From NCBI GenBank assembly GCA_027604505.1, contig JADIIX010000065.1:1-64000 (forward strand): a DNA stretch of 64,000 nucleotides. Reading direction: 5' to 3'. Both the position numbers and the translations under genes were made by a program. How positions within the stretch are numbered: the first letter of the stretch is position 1; each line of letters begins with the position of its first letter. Source of the DNA: Gonapodya sp. JEL0774 (taxonomy: Eukaryota > Monoblepharomycota > Monoblepharidomycetes > Monoblepharidales > Gonapodyaceae). The notes beneath the pieces were generated by a model. It saw nothing but the letters and a program-made list of their open reading frames with translations, ran no database searches and was not told the origin of the DNA. Below, in pieces: positions 44,673 through 56,780 of the stretch.

Positions 44673-47600
44673 ATGGTCTTGGATGAGGCGCTGAGGAACC
44701 ACGACAAGCGACGGCGGGTGTCTCTTACCGGGTCCACTGGCAGCTTGGACGATGTGGAAACGGAGACTGGGGACGGATCAGGGTCGGGCTCGGTTTCAGG
44801 ACGTCGTTTGCACGCACGTGTTGCGTCCACGTCGTCCTCCGCAGCACAGTCGCCAGCGTCCTCACCGGCGTCCAGTCCACGCCTTGGTGCGAGTTCTTCA
44901 GCCGCATCAGCATCGAAGGGATTCCCAACCAAGGGTGATAACGGATCGTCCGTTGCCTCGTCTCCTTCTCGTTCCATCAGATCATTTCCTCCTTCTCTTC
45001 CTGCATCCCTCTCCTCCGTCAGCGGGGCGCTCCCCTCATCACCCACAAATCCACAAATCCTTCTGGGTCACCGCCGCACGTCCCGCTCATCCTCCTCCCG
45101 GGGCTCCAAGAAGCGAGCCTCCATTGATTCTATGTCATCCTCTCTTCCCTCTTCCTCGCCCTTGCAAGCTGACACATCTTCCTCCTGGACCTCTGAGAAC
45201 GAAGTCACTATCCGCCCAGCGGACGCGCTCAAGCTCCGCATGGAGGCTGCGCGCATCGCTCACCAGAGTGATAGTGAGCACGATCACGAGCACGAAAGTG
45301 AAGGAGAGGAACAAGGACGTAAGAACATTGCGGCACTTGCGTCGCTTTGGCAGACTAAGGGCGGTGCTGGAGCTTTAATGTCTGGTGCAGTAAATGGGTC
45401 ACGCTCTGGGTCTGGCTTGGCGCTGGCAGATTTGTTTAAGCAGGCAGTACCGGTAACTCCGGTTACACAGGTGGCGGGACGGGACGTGGAGGATGAGTTC
45501 CTCCAGCATATGATCTCTGGGGGAGTGGCGCGTGAGCGTGACGCAGAAACGCAATCCAATACGGAATCGCAACTTGAGAGCGGATACGGGATTTCCACAA
45601 CCGACGAGCGCACGGCGTCGGGCTCAACCGCCTCAACGGCGAAGGGGGTGGTTGTCGCAGCTCCTCTCGTCGGTCATGTTGGCAGCGCGGAAACGGAAGC
45701 AGTGGATACGGAACCAGGTGACACACCCATAGGTGCGGAATGGCGCGGAGATGCATCAATGTCAATTTCTCGTGAGTACCACCACGACGAGGAGGATCAC
45801 CGAGCCACCGCAGGGCGGCCTGGCCGATTTGTGTCCACGGATTCAACGTCCTCGTCAGTTAATGGTGGAGCCATCCCGGGAGCATGGCGAGATGACCAAG
45901 ACCAAGATTCAGAGCGAGTCTGGCTCCCCGCTTCCCCACAAAACCCACAGAGAGCAGAGCCAGAACCCACCGTTGATTTGCCATCATCACCCCAGTACGC
46001 AAAGGGCGACACTGTCATCCGGAGGCCCTCCACCGCGCCTGGATTACCCCGAGAATGGACCCCTCTCGGCGCGCCACAGGTGCCTGCACTTCTCCCTGGC
46101 CCCGAGCCTGGGGCGATGTCGTTCACGAGGTCGAGGTCCGCTGGCTCAACTGCCTCGATAGTGACTTCTCCAATGGGGGATACCGCCGTCGATCTTACAC
46201 CCCGCTTCTCATCCCCGACATCCCCACTCAAACCATCCATGTCCATTTTGGCTGCTTCGTCCATACCGCACCACCCCTCTCCACTACGATCTCCACTGCC
46301 GCACGCTATTGTCACATCCTCTCCTGCACTCTACCAACCCGATCCTCTCCGTCATGCTCATACGACTGGCCTCGGGCACACTACAAGCGGACATCACTCC
46401 CATCATCACCACCATCACAACCACCATATCCAGGTCCACCCCTCCCATCCGGCCCCTCCTACAACGCCTGGCACACCACCGGTCAGTCCTCGCACGCACA
46501 GGTCCAGCGGAGGATCGGAGAGTCCAGCGAGGCGGAACGCGGGTCCGATGTGGTCAGGGTTGCAGACAGTTACCCCTGCGAGGGCCCATCGGCCGACGCC
46601 TGACGATGGGATCGCCAAAGTTCTGGGTATTGTTGTACCGGCGGACGTTGGCACACACCATCATCATTCGCCTCAACACAGTAGCTCCGGCGGTCCTGTC
46701 TCGGCTGCCGTAGGGATTTCCGCTTCTGGTGCCGGGGTCAACAGGTCTCGGTCACCAAGTGTTGCAAAGTCGCTTTTGTCAACGTCGGTCAGTGCTGCAA
46801 GAGTGTTGCCAGGTGGATTGGATGGAGTAGTACCCATGCATTCCCGGACATCCTCCACTGCGAGCCTTAGCAAGGCCCCGGGTGTTTTTGTTCTGGACAG
46901 AAGATCTTCCGCGACATCCATAACAAGTTCAGGGAAGCATTTATCACCACCAGCTCCACCTTCAGAGCACAACAACGACGACGACGATGATGATGATGAT
47001 GATGATGACGAGGACGAGGACGATGAAGAGGGCGGGAACGGGAGGCGCAGGAGGCGCAAGCGGGTGTCCTCTGATGACGATGACTCTGATGAAGATGACG
47101 ACGAGGAAGACGATGAGGATGAGGACGAACCCGACCCTGGCGAGTCTGCAGACGACCCAACGGGGGCTGCACTTCGTCCAGGTGCTGACGTAGTTATGAA
47201 CATTCTCTCGCCGGGCCACAGCCCGCGATCCCGTCGTGTGTCGAAGGCCAGTTCAACCCAGGATCGGTCACGAGATCCTTCGTGGGAAGCTGACGCGGCA
47301 CGGAGGACGGTTGCATCCAGTATTGGATCCACGAGTTCGATTCTGAGCAATACAAGCCGGAGAAGCACGGTCAGTGTTGCGAGCGGGGTAAGTGCAGTGA
47401 GCGGGGTGAGCATGGAGAGCAACAAGGACGGTTCGAAGAAGGTGGGTAGAATTTGTGATCAATATTGCTTGTGACTTGAAGCAGTTTAGTTTATATCGGA
47501 ACCGATCCTCCGCCTCCAGATCCAATTCAAAGAACCCCCTCCCAATCCTCGACGCATATCTTTTGCCCACATTCACCCTCCACCCGCACAACAACCACAT

Positions 47601-49633
47601 GCCCCCTCGACCAACGTACTAACACTGACACGAGCCCAGCCTGGGGCAAAATTTCCTCAGCAGAGTTTCCAATTTGGGAATTTGAACACCTCACCCATTA
47701 TCACCCCTACTCATTTCTATCCGGAGTCCACCCCGAACCCAGTGTATCATCCAAAACCCCAGACACCAGATGGTGGTAAACAGAATGAGCAAAAGAGTCT
47801 TCACGTACACGTTGTGGCGCCACAGATTAATGCTCACGGCCATGGACATGGGAGCCCGGGCATTCACCACGTACTACTCCATGCTGACAGAGATTCGTCC
47901 AAATCTCCGCTGTCCCCGAAGAAACGGCAGACAGAGAACCTAGATCATGTCGAAGATGACGGAAACTTGCGAAGAACGCCGCCGGGAGCTGCACCGGCAG
48001 CAAGACTGGATAATACAGGTAAAGTCGATGCATCGGAACCTTGAAAGTACTTTATCACAAACCTTGGTTGCTTTGTCCATATGGCAATGTAGAACCAATC
48101 TCCGGGCACGCATATGGCAGAGCAAGCCCAAGCCCTGGACTGGTAAACTCGGAAGCTCTTGTGACACCTGTCACCGTTGAGGCTCAAAAACCTCCTAGTC
48201 CCTCGGTTGCTACCACTTCAATGACACATTCCTTTTTACCGGAGTCAAAGGACGAACCACCGGACAAAGGGGATGCGAGGGTCATTGCTGCTGTTTCCCA
48301 TGGAGATCTCGAAGCGTCGGCACAAGTTCTCGTTGTTGGTGGACCAGTTAAAACTATGGTGGAGTTACATGCTGAGGGCGTGGGGGATGTTCAGTCTTCC
48401 GAACCCGCCGACCTCGAGGTACAAGGAGTAGAAGTTTCATCACACCATTCACATGAGGACTCAACTGTGCTTGTACCGGTTGGAACCAATCTGTCCGATA
48501 TATCAGCCGTTACCGCGAGTGTGGTGACTGACTCTCTTGGTGCCCTAATCACCACTACCAGCTCGAAACAGCAAAGCCCCGAGAATCCGGAGAGTCCTGC
48601 CGAGGTGCCTCAAGTTTCCCTGGCCGTCATTGAGATGGTGCCATCTCAAACAGAGACAGAGCACAATGAAGATCGACCTCGGATAATCTCGGAGGAACCG
48701 GAGACGATGGAGCCCGAAAGCGCCTATGAACCCATACGTACGCCGGTTGATGCCGAGAAAACAGGTAGTTCATCTCTAGTTCTGAAACCGAAACCTCCCC
48801 CTGTTGCAGCGACCACAGAAGTTTTCACGGTCGCTGCCGTTGCGAAACCTTCCGTTGCACAGATGAATCTTGATTCGAGACTACAGAGACTCGCTGGCAG
48901 AACAGGATTGGTGGGACTGAAATCCCGTGAGGTGTCACCGAGCGCAGATAGACACTTCGCAAATGGGACGGTCGCAACTCGATTCCAGCCGATTTCAGAT
49001 GAGCGACCTCAACCAACTCGCGACCGTGCGGCTGCTTCGGATGCTTCGTCCGGGGCAGAGGAATTTCAGGAGGTCAACAGCGGGTTTCCTTCTTCGCGAG
49101 ACCAAGCGGGAGCTAGAGCACAGCAGAGGCAAACGCTGCAGCGATTAGGTTTGTTGGTCACCGACCCATCTCATAGTATGCATCCTCGCAATCAAAACCG
49201 CCTCACGAAGGAATTAGAGCGCGTCGAGCACGAGTGGGGCTCTGTACGTCGATGGGATGATCCGATGATGAGGAGTCTAGAGAGGATTTCAGCCCAAGTT
49301 TCGGGGTCGCCGAGAGTTTCTGAGAGTCCGACTCCGCTTCCGGATATTATGGTAGGCCGCACTGCCAGTAATGAGAGTGGTGGCAGTGGGACGGCCAGGT
49401 CGAGTTCAGGCCATGGAAAGCCTTTAATGCGAACTTTTTCGACACCAGGATCTGGTGTCCCCATCACTGTCACCCAGACTTCTCCGACTGTGGCGGGGAG
49501 TCTGGGCTCTGGAGGTAATGCCGTGTGGCGATGGTTCACTGGTAAGCCTGAACCAAATAGGGTCTCTTCTGGCGAGCACTCAATTCTGGAGTCGAAGAGG
49601 AGCAGTGGTTTGTGGGGTGTGGTTGGCTTGTAA
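44673..49633 (+). CDS. Giant intrinsically disordered Ser-rich protein
   Basis: At least 1,600 residues in three joined exons: up to 47441, 47520-48018 and 48093-49633. The first in-frame ATG is 44673 (MVLDEALRNHDKRRRVSLTG). The frame is open further upstream to a good acceptor at 44538, so an earlier exon may add residues. The sequence is almost entirely low complexity: Ser runs, Pro/Ser/Thr stretches, a His cluster (about 46395-46435), and an Asp/Glu tract at 46973-47030 followed by RRRRKRVSS and a second acidic tract ending at 47135. Basic-Ser motifs such as RRVS and RRSS recur and are potential PKA-type phosphorylation sites. No folded domain is recognisable. The C-terminal part is less biased (LTKELERVEHEWGSVRRWDD). 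Possibly a signalling or chromatin scaffold; function unknown. Confidence 0.7.
46973..47135 (+). repeat. Trinucleotide-rich acidic tract (GAY/GAR repeats)
   Basis: Imperfect GAC/GAT/GAG/GAA triplet repeats encode two long Asp/Glu stretches separated by a basic RRRRKR patch, inside the disordered-protein gene. Triplet units keep frame when copy number changes. Confidence 0.9.
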
Positions 49634-49817
49634 ATCATAAATAGTGGCGAGCATGGGCCACGGCTTGTCGGTGCCACCTCTTATCCATGATGAAAACGTG
49701 TATCTTTGTTCTATATTGTTTACAAATTCGGCAATGAATTGTCAGGTCTACTGTATGCTTGTTCGTGGTGTGGAACAAGCCGAGAATATTGTAAGGACAA
49801 CCTCCAGGACCTTTGTT

Positions 49818-52800
49818 CTACAATTTGGCGCCCATCACCTGGTGGACCTTTGTGGATTGACGAATACCGAGATCAAGCATTATTTCTTCCGATCCGCCAG
49901 GAATTGCTACATTTTGGATGCCACGAGTGCGTGAGGACTCTAACAACGAAGTCTCATGGGCAGCGATGCTTACCGTATGCCCGGACTTCCCGGACAAGAC
50001 GCTCAACCTTTTCGCCTTGCCCTCCCCGAGAATAAGATAGCCCTCCAAAGATCTGAGCCGCCTCCCGTGCGCAGAACTGGTGGGATGATGTCGTTCAGTG
50101 CATACACTTCCAACACCGGGTCGACGTCCACTGTGCTCGTTTCTCATACCTCAAATGTTTGCGTTGCATTCGCCTTCAATAGGGCGACTGGCCCCCCTAT
50201 TCGGATCGCCGCCAGCTGGTGGGGCATATACTGGGTTTGAGCAATCAAGGCCTCCATCCACGAATGGCAAGCCTCAATCTCAGTGAAGAAAAATGAAAGA
50301 TTCATCGAGAGAGCCGAAAAATATTATTGCAAACAAAAAGTACCTTGTGTGCCATGTTAGCCAGCTTAGCTCGAATGACTGGGTGCTCAACGAGCTTCTT
50401 GCCAAACGTCTTGCGCTTTTGAGCATACTTCATTGCCTGAAGAGCGATTGCAGTGCTTCTGCGTCCGAGATTCCGTCAAAAGAACTCAGCAGCTGTCTTA
50501 CCTCTTCGAAGCAAACACGTGAGAATCGGTTGGCCTCAATAACTATGCCCATTCTTTCGTGCGTGAAGTTAGCCTTCGACAAGCGGGGTCAGATAAGCAA
50601 ACTGGGGGAATTCTGAAACACGAACGAGAATATAGAGCTTACCATGATAATTTTGAAGCCCTTGTTAATTTTCCCGATCACATTCTCCACTGGCACTTTG
50701 ACATCCTCTATAAATTTTGGACAACTGTCAGAAAGAGTGTCGCAATCCTTATGCAACATTCTTACACCTACCAAAAGTCACGTAAGCAGTCCCGCTGGCC
50801 CACATTCCCGAGCAATTCATTTGCCTTGTTGTGACCCCCGGGCCGCGCTCGATCAACAATATGGAGACGCCGCCCATTCCTTCACCACCTGAAGAATTGA
50901 GTAGAGTGTTGGGAGAAAAAATTCCTGCCATCCCGCAATATCAGAGGTATCTCACCAGTGCGAACGGCAACGGTGAAGTAGTCGGCAAAAACACCGTTCG
51001 TAATCCTGAGAAGCGAAGACATCGGTTTCGGTAAATGAAGATGTACCAAATGGGAGCGAGATTTGAAACCGCATGATCGCACCACTTCTTCTCTCCATTC
51101 ACAATATAGAACTACGAAAAATAATTGCAATGACAAGGAACCAGTCAGAGAGCTGGAAACTTATGTTTTGTTGTTGAATCTTACCTTTCCATCATCGCTA
51201 AGCTTTGCCGATGTCCGAATGTTGGCTGAAATATCGAAAACAGAGTTGGCACTACGGCAAAGGCGAAATAGTACCCATGAGCAAGTATCGTCGCACCCAC
51301 CTACGTCCGATCCAGCGTACGGCTCTGCAAACATTCAAAGTAGCACCCGTTAACAATATTGCAAGAAGCTAACAGATTCCTTCAGAAAATGTCCGCTCAC
51401 CAGTGATGCATAGACATATGAACTGAGGCAACAGGAGTGAGATCGCCGATACACGGTGAGACCGTTGCAATTACTTACTTTCTCACCCTTGAGCACCTGA
51501 GGAATGACCTTCTTCTTGATTGAATCTTTCGCAAAACCAACAACAGGCGGGAGCCCAATGCCGAGGCCTAAAAGTTAGATGATGAACTCTCGAATTTAAC
51601 CGCAACTGGAGATGATGAAAAAGGCTCACCACCACATAGACCCCAAACAACACCACCGCTCCCAACACGGGAGATTTCGTCGTGAACGATGAGTTCATGG
51701 AAAGCGTCCCAGTCCTTCAACAAGGATGGAGTGTCAGGATGAGCTCGGAAACACGACCGCAGTTGAAATCCCACCTCGTGAGGAATGCCACCTGGTGTAG
51801 GCAGGTTTCGTGCCTCTTCTGGCCAAGGGGCTCCCGCGCACGCTCCGAGGAGACCACTTGAAGGATCTTGGTCACTTTTGGCTCGTGGAGTTGAATCAGA
51901 AATACAAACTTACGCTTGAGCGCACTTCAAGTAAACCTCTTTGGGAATCTTTTTCGCCTCATCCCATTCGTGCACGTAAGCTGTGCAATTGCAAAACCGT
52001 GCAAGATGACGACCTGACGTGATTTAGATAATGAACAGCTCGAGGACCCACGCATAAGCTCCTTCTCCACGAAGGTTCGAGTGGCGGCGCGAACTTTGCG
52101 GTGGGAATCATTGTAGTATGGTGACCAGTAATCTTGGTACCACATTGGACTGGAACATGGTTCAACCGGGAATTGAGCTAAGTGATAAATGGCACGCACG
52201 TACTCCGCAAACGGAACCATGTCCCCAAAAGATTTTCCAATATGAAGAGGACTCTGAGGGCCATCATCCTCTTCTTCTTCTGATTGCGCCACGGTTGCCG
52301 GTCCCGTTATCATCTGATTGGGAGCGCGGGAGTCCCCAATATCGCCAATGTAGAGATCCTTTGAGTACTGCTTCAAAACAACCTCCACATTGTGGAACTG
52401 TGCAAATTGCTTGGACGCGTCCTAGAAGTACATGTGATAACGATACATACCAAATTCATAAGCTTGGGGACTAAGAATCGGCGAACACAAGGAACACAAC
52501 ACACCGTGCCAGCAACGCGGACAAGGATTTTTTTCCCACCAGGATGGCTGCCTAAAAATTTTGTGATGTCATAAACCTGTCGCAGGGTGCGGGAGATTCA
52601 AAATCAATTGGACGAGAGGAGCGGCGTTGACATCTTCAGTGGCACATTGAGCCAGCCGAGAGCGCTCACTTTGTTGTCAACGATAATCCAGCAATCTGCC
52701 TCTGTATTGTGCTGTCAGATGGATGCCCCCGAGACCGAGAACGACAAAGGAGACCTGATGAATACGCTGGTGCGCCAAATCACTGGAAGCGTTGATGAAC

Positions 52801-52858
52801 TCACGCGAGCGACTTCCTCCACCGTGAAGAGATGGATGTTTCCTTGCTGCGTTGCCAT
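49818..52858 (-). CDS. Cytochrome b5-acyl-CoA dehydrogenase fusion, probably peroxisomal
   Basis: Two-domain enzyme. The start MATQQGNIHLFTVEEVAR (52858) begins a cytochrome b5 domain: DCWIIVDNKV (52690), YDITKFLGSHPGGKKILVRV (52550) and, after an intron, DASKQFAQFHNVEVVLKQYS (52410). Both haem ligands (His of HPGG and His of FHN) are present. After an acidic linker the acyl-CoA dehydrogenase domain follows: WSPYYNDSHRKVRAATRTFV (52100), AFHELIVHDEISRVGSGGVV (51680), GLGIGLPPVVGFAKDSIKKK (51530), NGVFADYFTVAVRTG (50970), EDVKVPVENVIGKINKGFKI (50680), ALLKANATQTFE (50180), EAAQIFGGLSYSRGGQGEKV (50040) and a final exon AIPGGSEEIMLDLGIRQSTK ending MGAKL. The C-terminal AKL is PTS1-like. Fungal b5-fused dehydrogenases are known; the b5 domain may pass electrons or assist the flavin. 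The reaction is alpha,beta-dehydrogenation of an acyl-CoA; chain length unknown. About 14 exons. Confidence 0.88.
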
Positions 52859-54347
52859 GTCTCGAGAAATGGGTTTGGAACACGTGAAATAGAAATCTAT
52901 AAACAGGCCAAGATCGCAGGCGGTTAATGTTTCAACCGCTGAATGGGATGCCTCCCATCGCCACAAGCATGTGATTTTCGTTCTTGAAGTAAAGAAACAT
53001 CTGCATCGTTTCTTCTGGGTACTCATTTTTGTCCTTCTCTACCTTTTTACATTTGCCCATACCAAGCTCCACACAAACCATTCCTTTGGCAAAAACGGTG
53101 ACGTGCTCCATCTGCCAATACTGGCCACTGCAATAAATAGGAGCACATGACACGACGGAACTTGGTCCACCTCTATGTTGCTGAAGACTCTGCCATCATT
53201 GCTGCAGAACGTGAAACAAACTCGGATACTCGAAATCTCAACTGGCACCGGACTTTTAGGTGGGATATGTTGTCATGCATATGATCGTGGATTGAGCGCG
53301 ATAGACATGCATCGTTTGCCACAAGGTATCTTCAACTCAGACGACTTGAGAGGGCGCATGCTGGCACGTACTCGAGTGTGAGGCTTCGTTTCGGAATGAG
53401 CGACAAAAGGGACAACGTCGAACTTTTTCTCATCAACCGCATTTTCTAATGCCTTCAGGGTCCCCGATTCCAACGCTTATCGGCAGCAACTATCGCGTTC
53501 CTCTTCATATCGTTGATGGTTGTTCTCTGGATCAGAATCTTACACTCTCCGAGGTGAGTTGCATCCATCGTATTGGGTCCGTTCTTCATTCACACGCACC
53601 CATTGATCGCCATAGACTATCCTCTGGTCAAGTAGCAGCTCTTTCCTTGATTTCTCTTGTTGCAATTCCTTTGACTCTTATCGCTGTTAGAGTGAGCGAT
53701 CTCTTGTTTTAACCGATGACTTCGTAGGAGTGTGATTATTAGTTATCACTCGTTTTTCGTGTTGCCTTCATTTGGGTTCTCTTGACAGTACTTGTGTTGA
53801 TTTGGTGTGTTTTACATGCAGAAAATTCGCTTGTTGTTCATGAAGCGCGCTCATTACCTGCTTGATTTGCGCAGCATCGATGGGGCGGACTCAATGCAAT
53901 CGGGTGTTGAGGGGTTTTTGAACTTCTCAATCCCATCCACCTACAGGACTGGAATGATCGTGATGTGTGCAGTGTGGGGACTTCTTGAATCCTTGACGAT
54001 CGCACTGTGGGAACTTCGCTTGTGCCGGTTCTTACAACGCACGAATAACCACTCCAGTTTATGATCCAGCTACCTCTTTCACAGTGTCTACTATCCACCT
54101 ATAGCTAAAAAGAATGACCTCATATTTGGATACCCGCTGGAGAAGTGGTTCAGAGTCAAATCCCAGCGCGCGCCTCTGTGGTTGCGAGAGAACTCCCGCC
54201 CACCGACAAACTTAAACCAAGATAGCATCGGAACAAGAGAGTTTGACGTAGCGCAAGGAATATCAAATTCTCAAGTGACTGCGATCATGTGAGCTCCCCA
54301 GATTATGACCAAAAAGTGTGCCTGTTGATAGGGGTTCTGTGTACTGT
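52859..54347. other. Unresolved region with short ORFs on both strands
   Basis: About 1.5 kb with no model I can defend. Minus strand 52932-53153 reads a compact frame with EHVTVFAKGMVCVELGMGKC and FLYFKNENHMLVAMG, protein-like but unrecognised. Plus strand 53175-53250 reads RILEISTGTGLLGG, which resembles motif I of class I methyltransferases, yet no following motifs are seen. Plus strand 53449-53712 starts at an ATG and contains a hydrophobic stretch (AALSLISLVAIPLTLIAV). Plus strand 53807-54064 contains RTGMIVMCAVWGLLESLTIA. One or two small multi-exon genes may sit here, or upstream exons of the MORN gene. Confidence 0.35.
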
Positions 54348-56169
54348 CCCTGTTTAACCTCTGAATTGCTCAGGGATGCAGGAAAATCCATCGCTAAATT
54401 GATACATCCAGCAAAGTTAGACAGAAGAAGCACCACCTGCCCCTCTGACAACTATATTGGGCACGTCGAGCTTGGTCAAACAATGAATGGAAGCAGCGCC
54501 TCTTCGGGAGTGACCATCCAGTCCAACGAACTTGAAGTCTATGCTTTTGAGTATATTGATACAGATTATTTTCTTCGCTGGAGATCCGGGCAGTTTTGGT
54601 ATCGCGGTGCTTTAGATTCTGTAGGGCGACCGCATGGATATGGGAGATGGATAGGTGAGTCTTGCTTCTGGATCAACAACATCTCCAAGGTATAACGTGA
54701 GACTCCAAATAATACTGGAGATATGTCCAATCGTGGGGAAGTTTTAGAGGGAACGTGGGAACATGGAATCCCAGTGTTGTTTGTATCCCACGAGTTTGGA
54801 ACAGGGGATTGCTTCTCGGTAATCGCTACAGGATACTATTGCATGGATTCATCAGATACGGAACACTGTTACTTGCTTTGCACTCAGACCTGCAGATTGA
54901 TTTTTGCACGCAACGACGACACGAAACTAGATCACCTCTCAAAGGTACCTTGTAGAGAAACTGGTTTGGCTTACGGACTGGCAACAGTGGAGGCAAGCAT
55001 TGCAGGGTCTGAGTCATGCTCCATTAAGGTATCGGAGATTCTGGTGACCAACGTTCCCTTTATGTTCAGATCATTTCATAGCCAACTACCAAGAATAACC
55101 TATCCAATACCAGAGACCAATTCAGTCAATGATTCGGATATTTTAAACCAGTGCTTGGCCAGATTGCCTCACTGGTCGTCGGGTTGCATAAAAGCCTTCA
55201 TTTTCTGTCACGGTATTCGAAGTCATACAGCAGATGCGATCAAAGGTGATCGTCTGGAATGTTGAAGTTGCTGTCGCCAACCGTTACATTCTCCTGGGTG
55301 ATTGGGACGATAGGTCTCGGGCAATTCGTGAATCTCGCACAGTTACCAAACACCCACGCGCCCATTGTTTACTCGTGGCCATCTGGTGAGTCTGATTTGC
55401 ATATGGGTCGCGCTCGTGGGTCCGTTGAGTTAGGTCATATTTAACCATCGAAACAGGAATGCTCCCCACCTGGAGAAAGGCAGAAATCCTCGCAGAAACT
55501 GGGTCGAGGGATGACCTCGCACGAGTCATTCGAGACCTTCCATCTCATGGATTTCGGACTTTTCACCTCGTTGGGCACAGCATGCACACAACCTTGATAT
55601 GTAATCTCCCTTTTGAGGAGTTGTTCCAACCTCTACCGTCTTGCGACAGCTCAAACTCCGTCGGGCAACTGCCAACATTGGCCTCCCTGACGCTACTTAA
55701 TGGGGAGCAAGATCTGCAAGAGTTCATAGAGGATCGATTCCCTGTGATTCGAAATCACTGCTCCATTCTCACTGTTTTCGTGAATAAGACGGACCGGGCT
55801 CTTGGGATCGGTGAACGCGTGGAGGGTCGAGCTATGATTGGGCGTCATCCAAACGCATTTTATCACGAGGACCGCCACATGAACAAGAGATTCTTGGATA
55901 TCGACGTCATAGATGTGACAAACTTAGACGTTAATGTGGAGGGAATCAGGCATTATTCACTTTGGGTCAGGGTCACTCGAAGTTTCTTCTTCATCTTGTA
56001 TTTTCACGAGCGAACCGACCAGTCACTTAATCGACTTGTCGTTGATGACATTTTACAGACGGTCACGGAAAAGAAGAGGGCGTGCGAAAGGTTAAGGCTC
56101 ATTCGATTGACACCCAATGTCTATAGCTTCGTTCGTGCGCCGAAATTTGTTGTCAGTGCTTACAGTTGA
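54348..56169 (+). CDS. MORN-repeat protein fused to an alpha/beta-hydrolase (DUF900-like)
   Basis: Exons join in frame: coding up to 54654, then 54721-55245, one from the acceptor before GLGQF (about 55315) to 55386, and 55457-56169. The first clear ATG is 54483 (MNGSSASSGVTIQSNELEVY), but the frame is open upstream, so the start is uncertain. N-terminal MORN-type repeats: FWYRGALDSVGRPHGYGRWI, then NRGEVLEGTWEHGIP across the intron. The C-terminal half is a hydrolase fold: KAFIFCHGIRSHTADAIK, VNLAQLPNTHAPIVYSWPSG, DLARVIRDLPSHGFRTFHLV and the nucleophile elbow GHSMHT, then LTLLNGEQDLQEFI and SILTVFVNKTDRALGIGERV. The elbow has His where GxSxG usually has the last Gly. Serine nucleophile, late Asp (NKTD) and late His (VEGIRHYSLW) are candidates for the triad. 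MORN repeats often target membranes, so a lipid-associated esterase role is possible. Confidence 0.7.
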
Positions 56170-56780
56170 TTGCTTGTGTCGAAGTTTTCAGTGTATGCAA
56201 GTATATGTGTCAATGTATCGAAGCATGTGCACTGAGTGTCGATGGAACAAAAGTATGCATGAGAATACCTTCACCTCAACTTCACTACGAAACGGCACAC
56301 TATATTGAGAAGGCCCGTGGTCGGGGAGTTGAAGTTCGAAGTTTTCGACTAAGTGCTGGGCCAAATCTGAGAGAGTGGGCCATCGTTTGATATCACGATG
56401 CTGGCAATCCTGTCAAACTATCACCCACAACAAGTACCTTGCAAGTTTGTAAATCCGGAGAAAGACCTCAAGTCGCTGCAACGGACAATAAATCCTGTTG
56501 AGAAGTCCGGTGCTTCCTGTGACCACGGCAATGCGAGAGGTTCTTCATGTGCCGGCCGCTGTGTATTTTATTCGAACTTTGGAACCCGAAACACTGGAGA
56601 GCTACAACTAGTCGCTTGTATTAATGACGAAATGAGGTCCACCTGCAAAGAACTAACTGTTGGTGGTGAACACATGATAAGAGAACTCTGCCAGTTCCCA
56701 CCCCACTTCTGAGCGGATACGGATCCACTTCTTCTTCCAGACACAAGAGGCTTTATCAAACGAAACAAACAGACTCCTGA
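56170..56780. other. Spacer with one uncharacterised plus-strand ORF
   Basis: About 610 bases. A frame at 56398-56712 starts at an ATG and runs 104 codons with seven cysteines (for example NPVEKSGASCDHGNARGSSC), without a recognised pattern or splice context. It could be a small gene or chance. The rest shows nothing. Confidence 0.3.

Noticed and set aside
46673-47425. Minus-strand frame with long Ser runs opposite the acidic tract
   Set aside because: It is the antisense image of GAY/GAR repeats (read as Ser) and has no support beyond composition.
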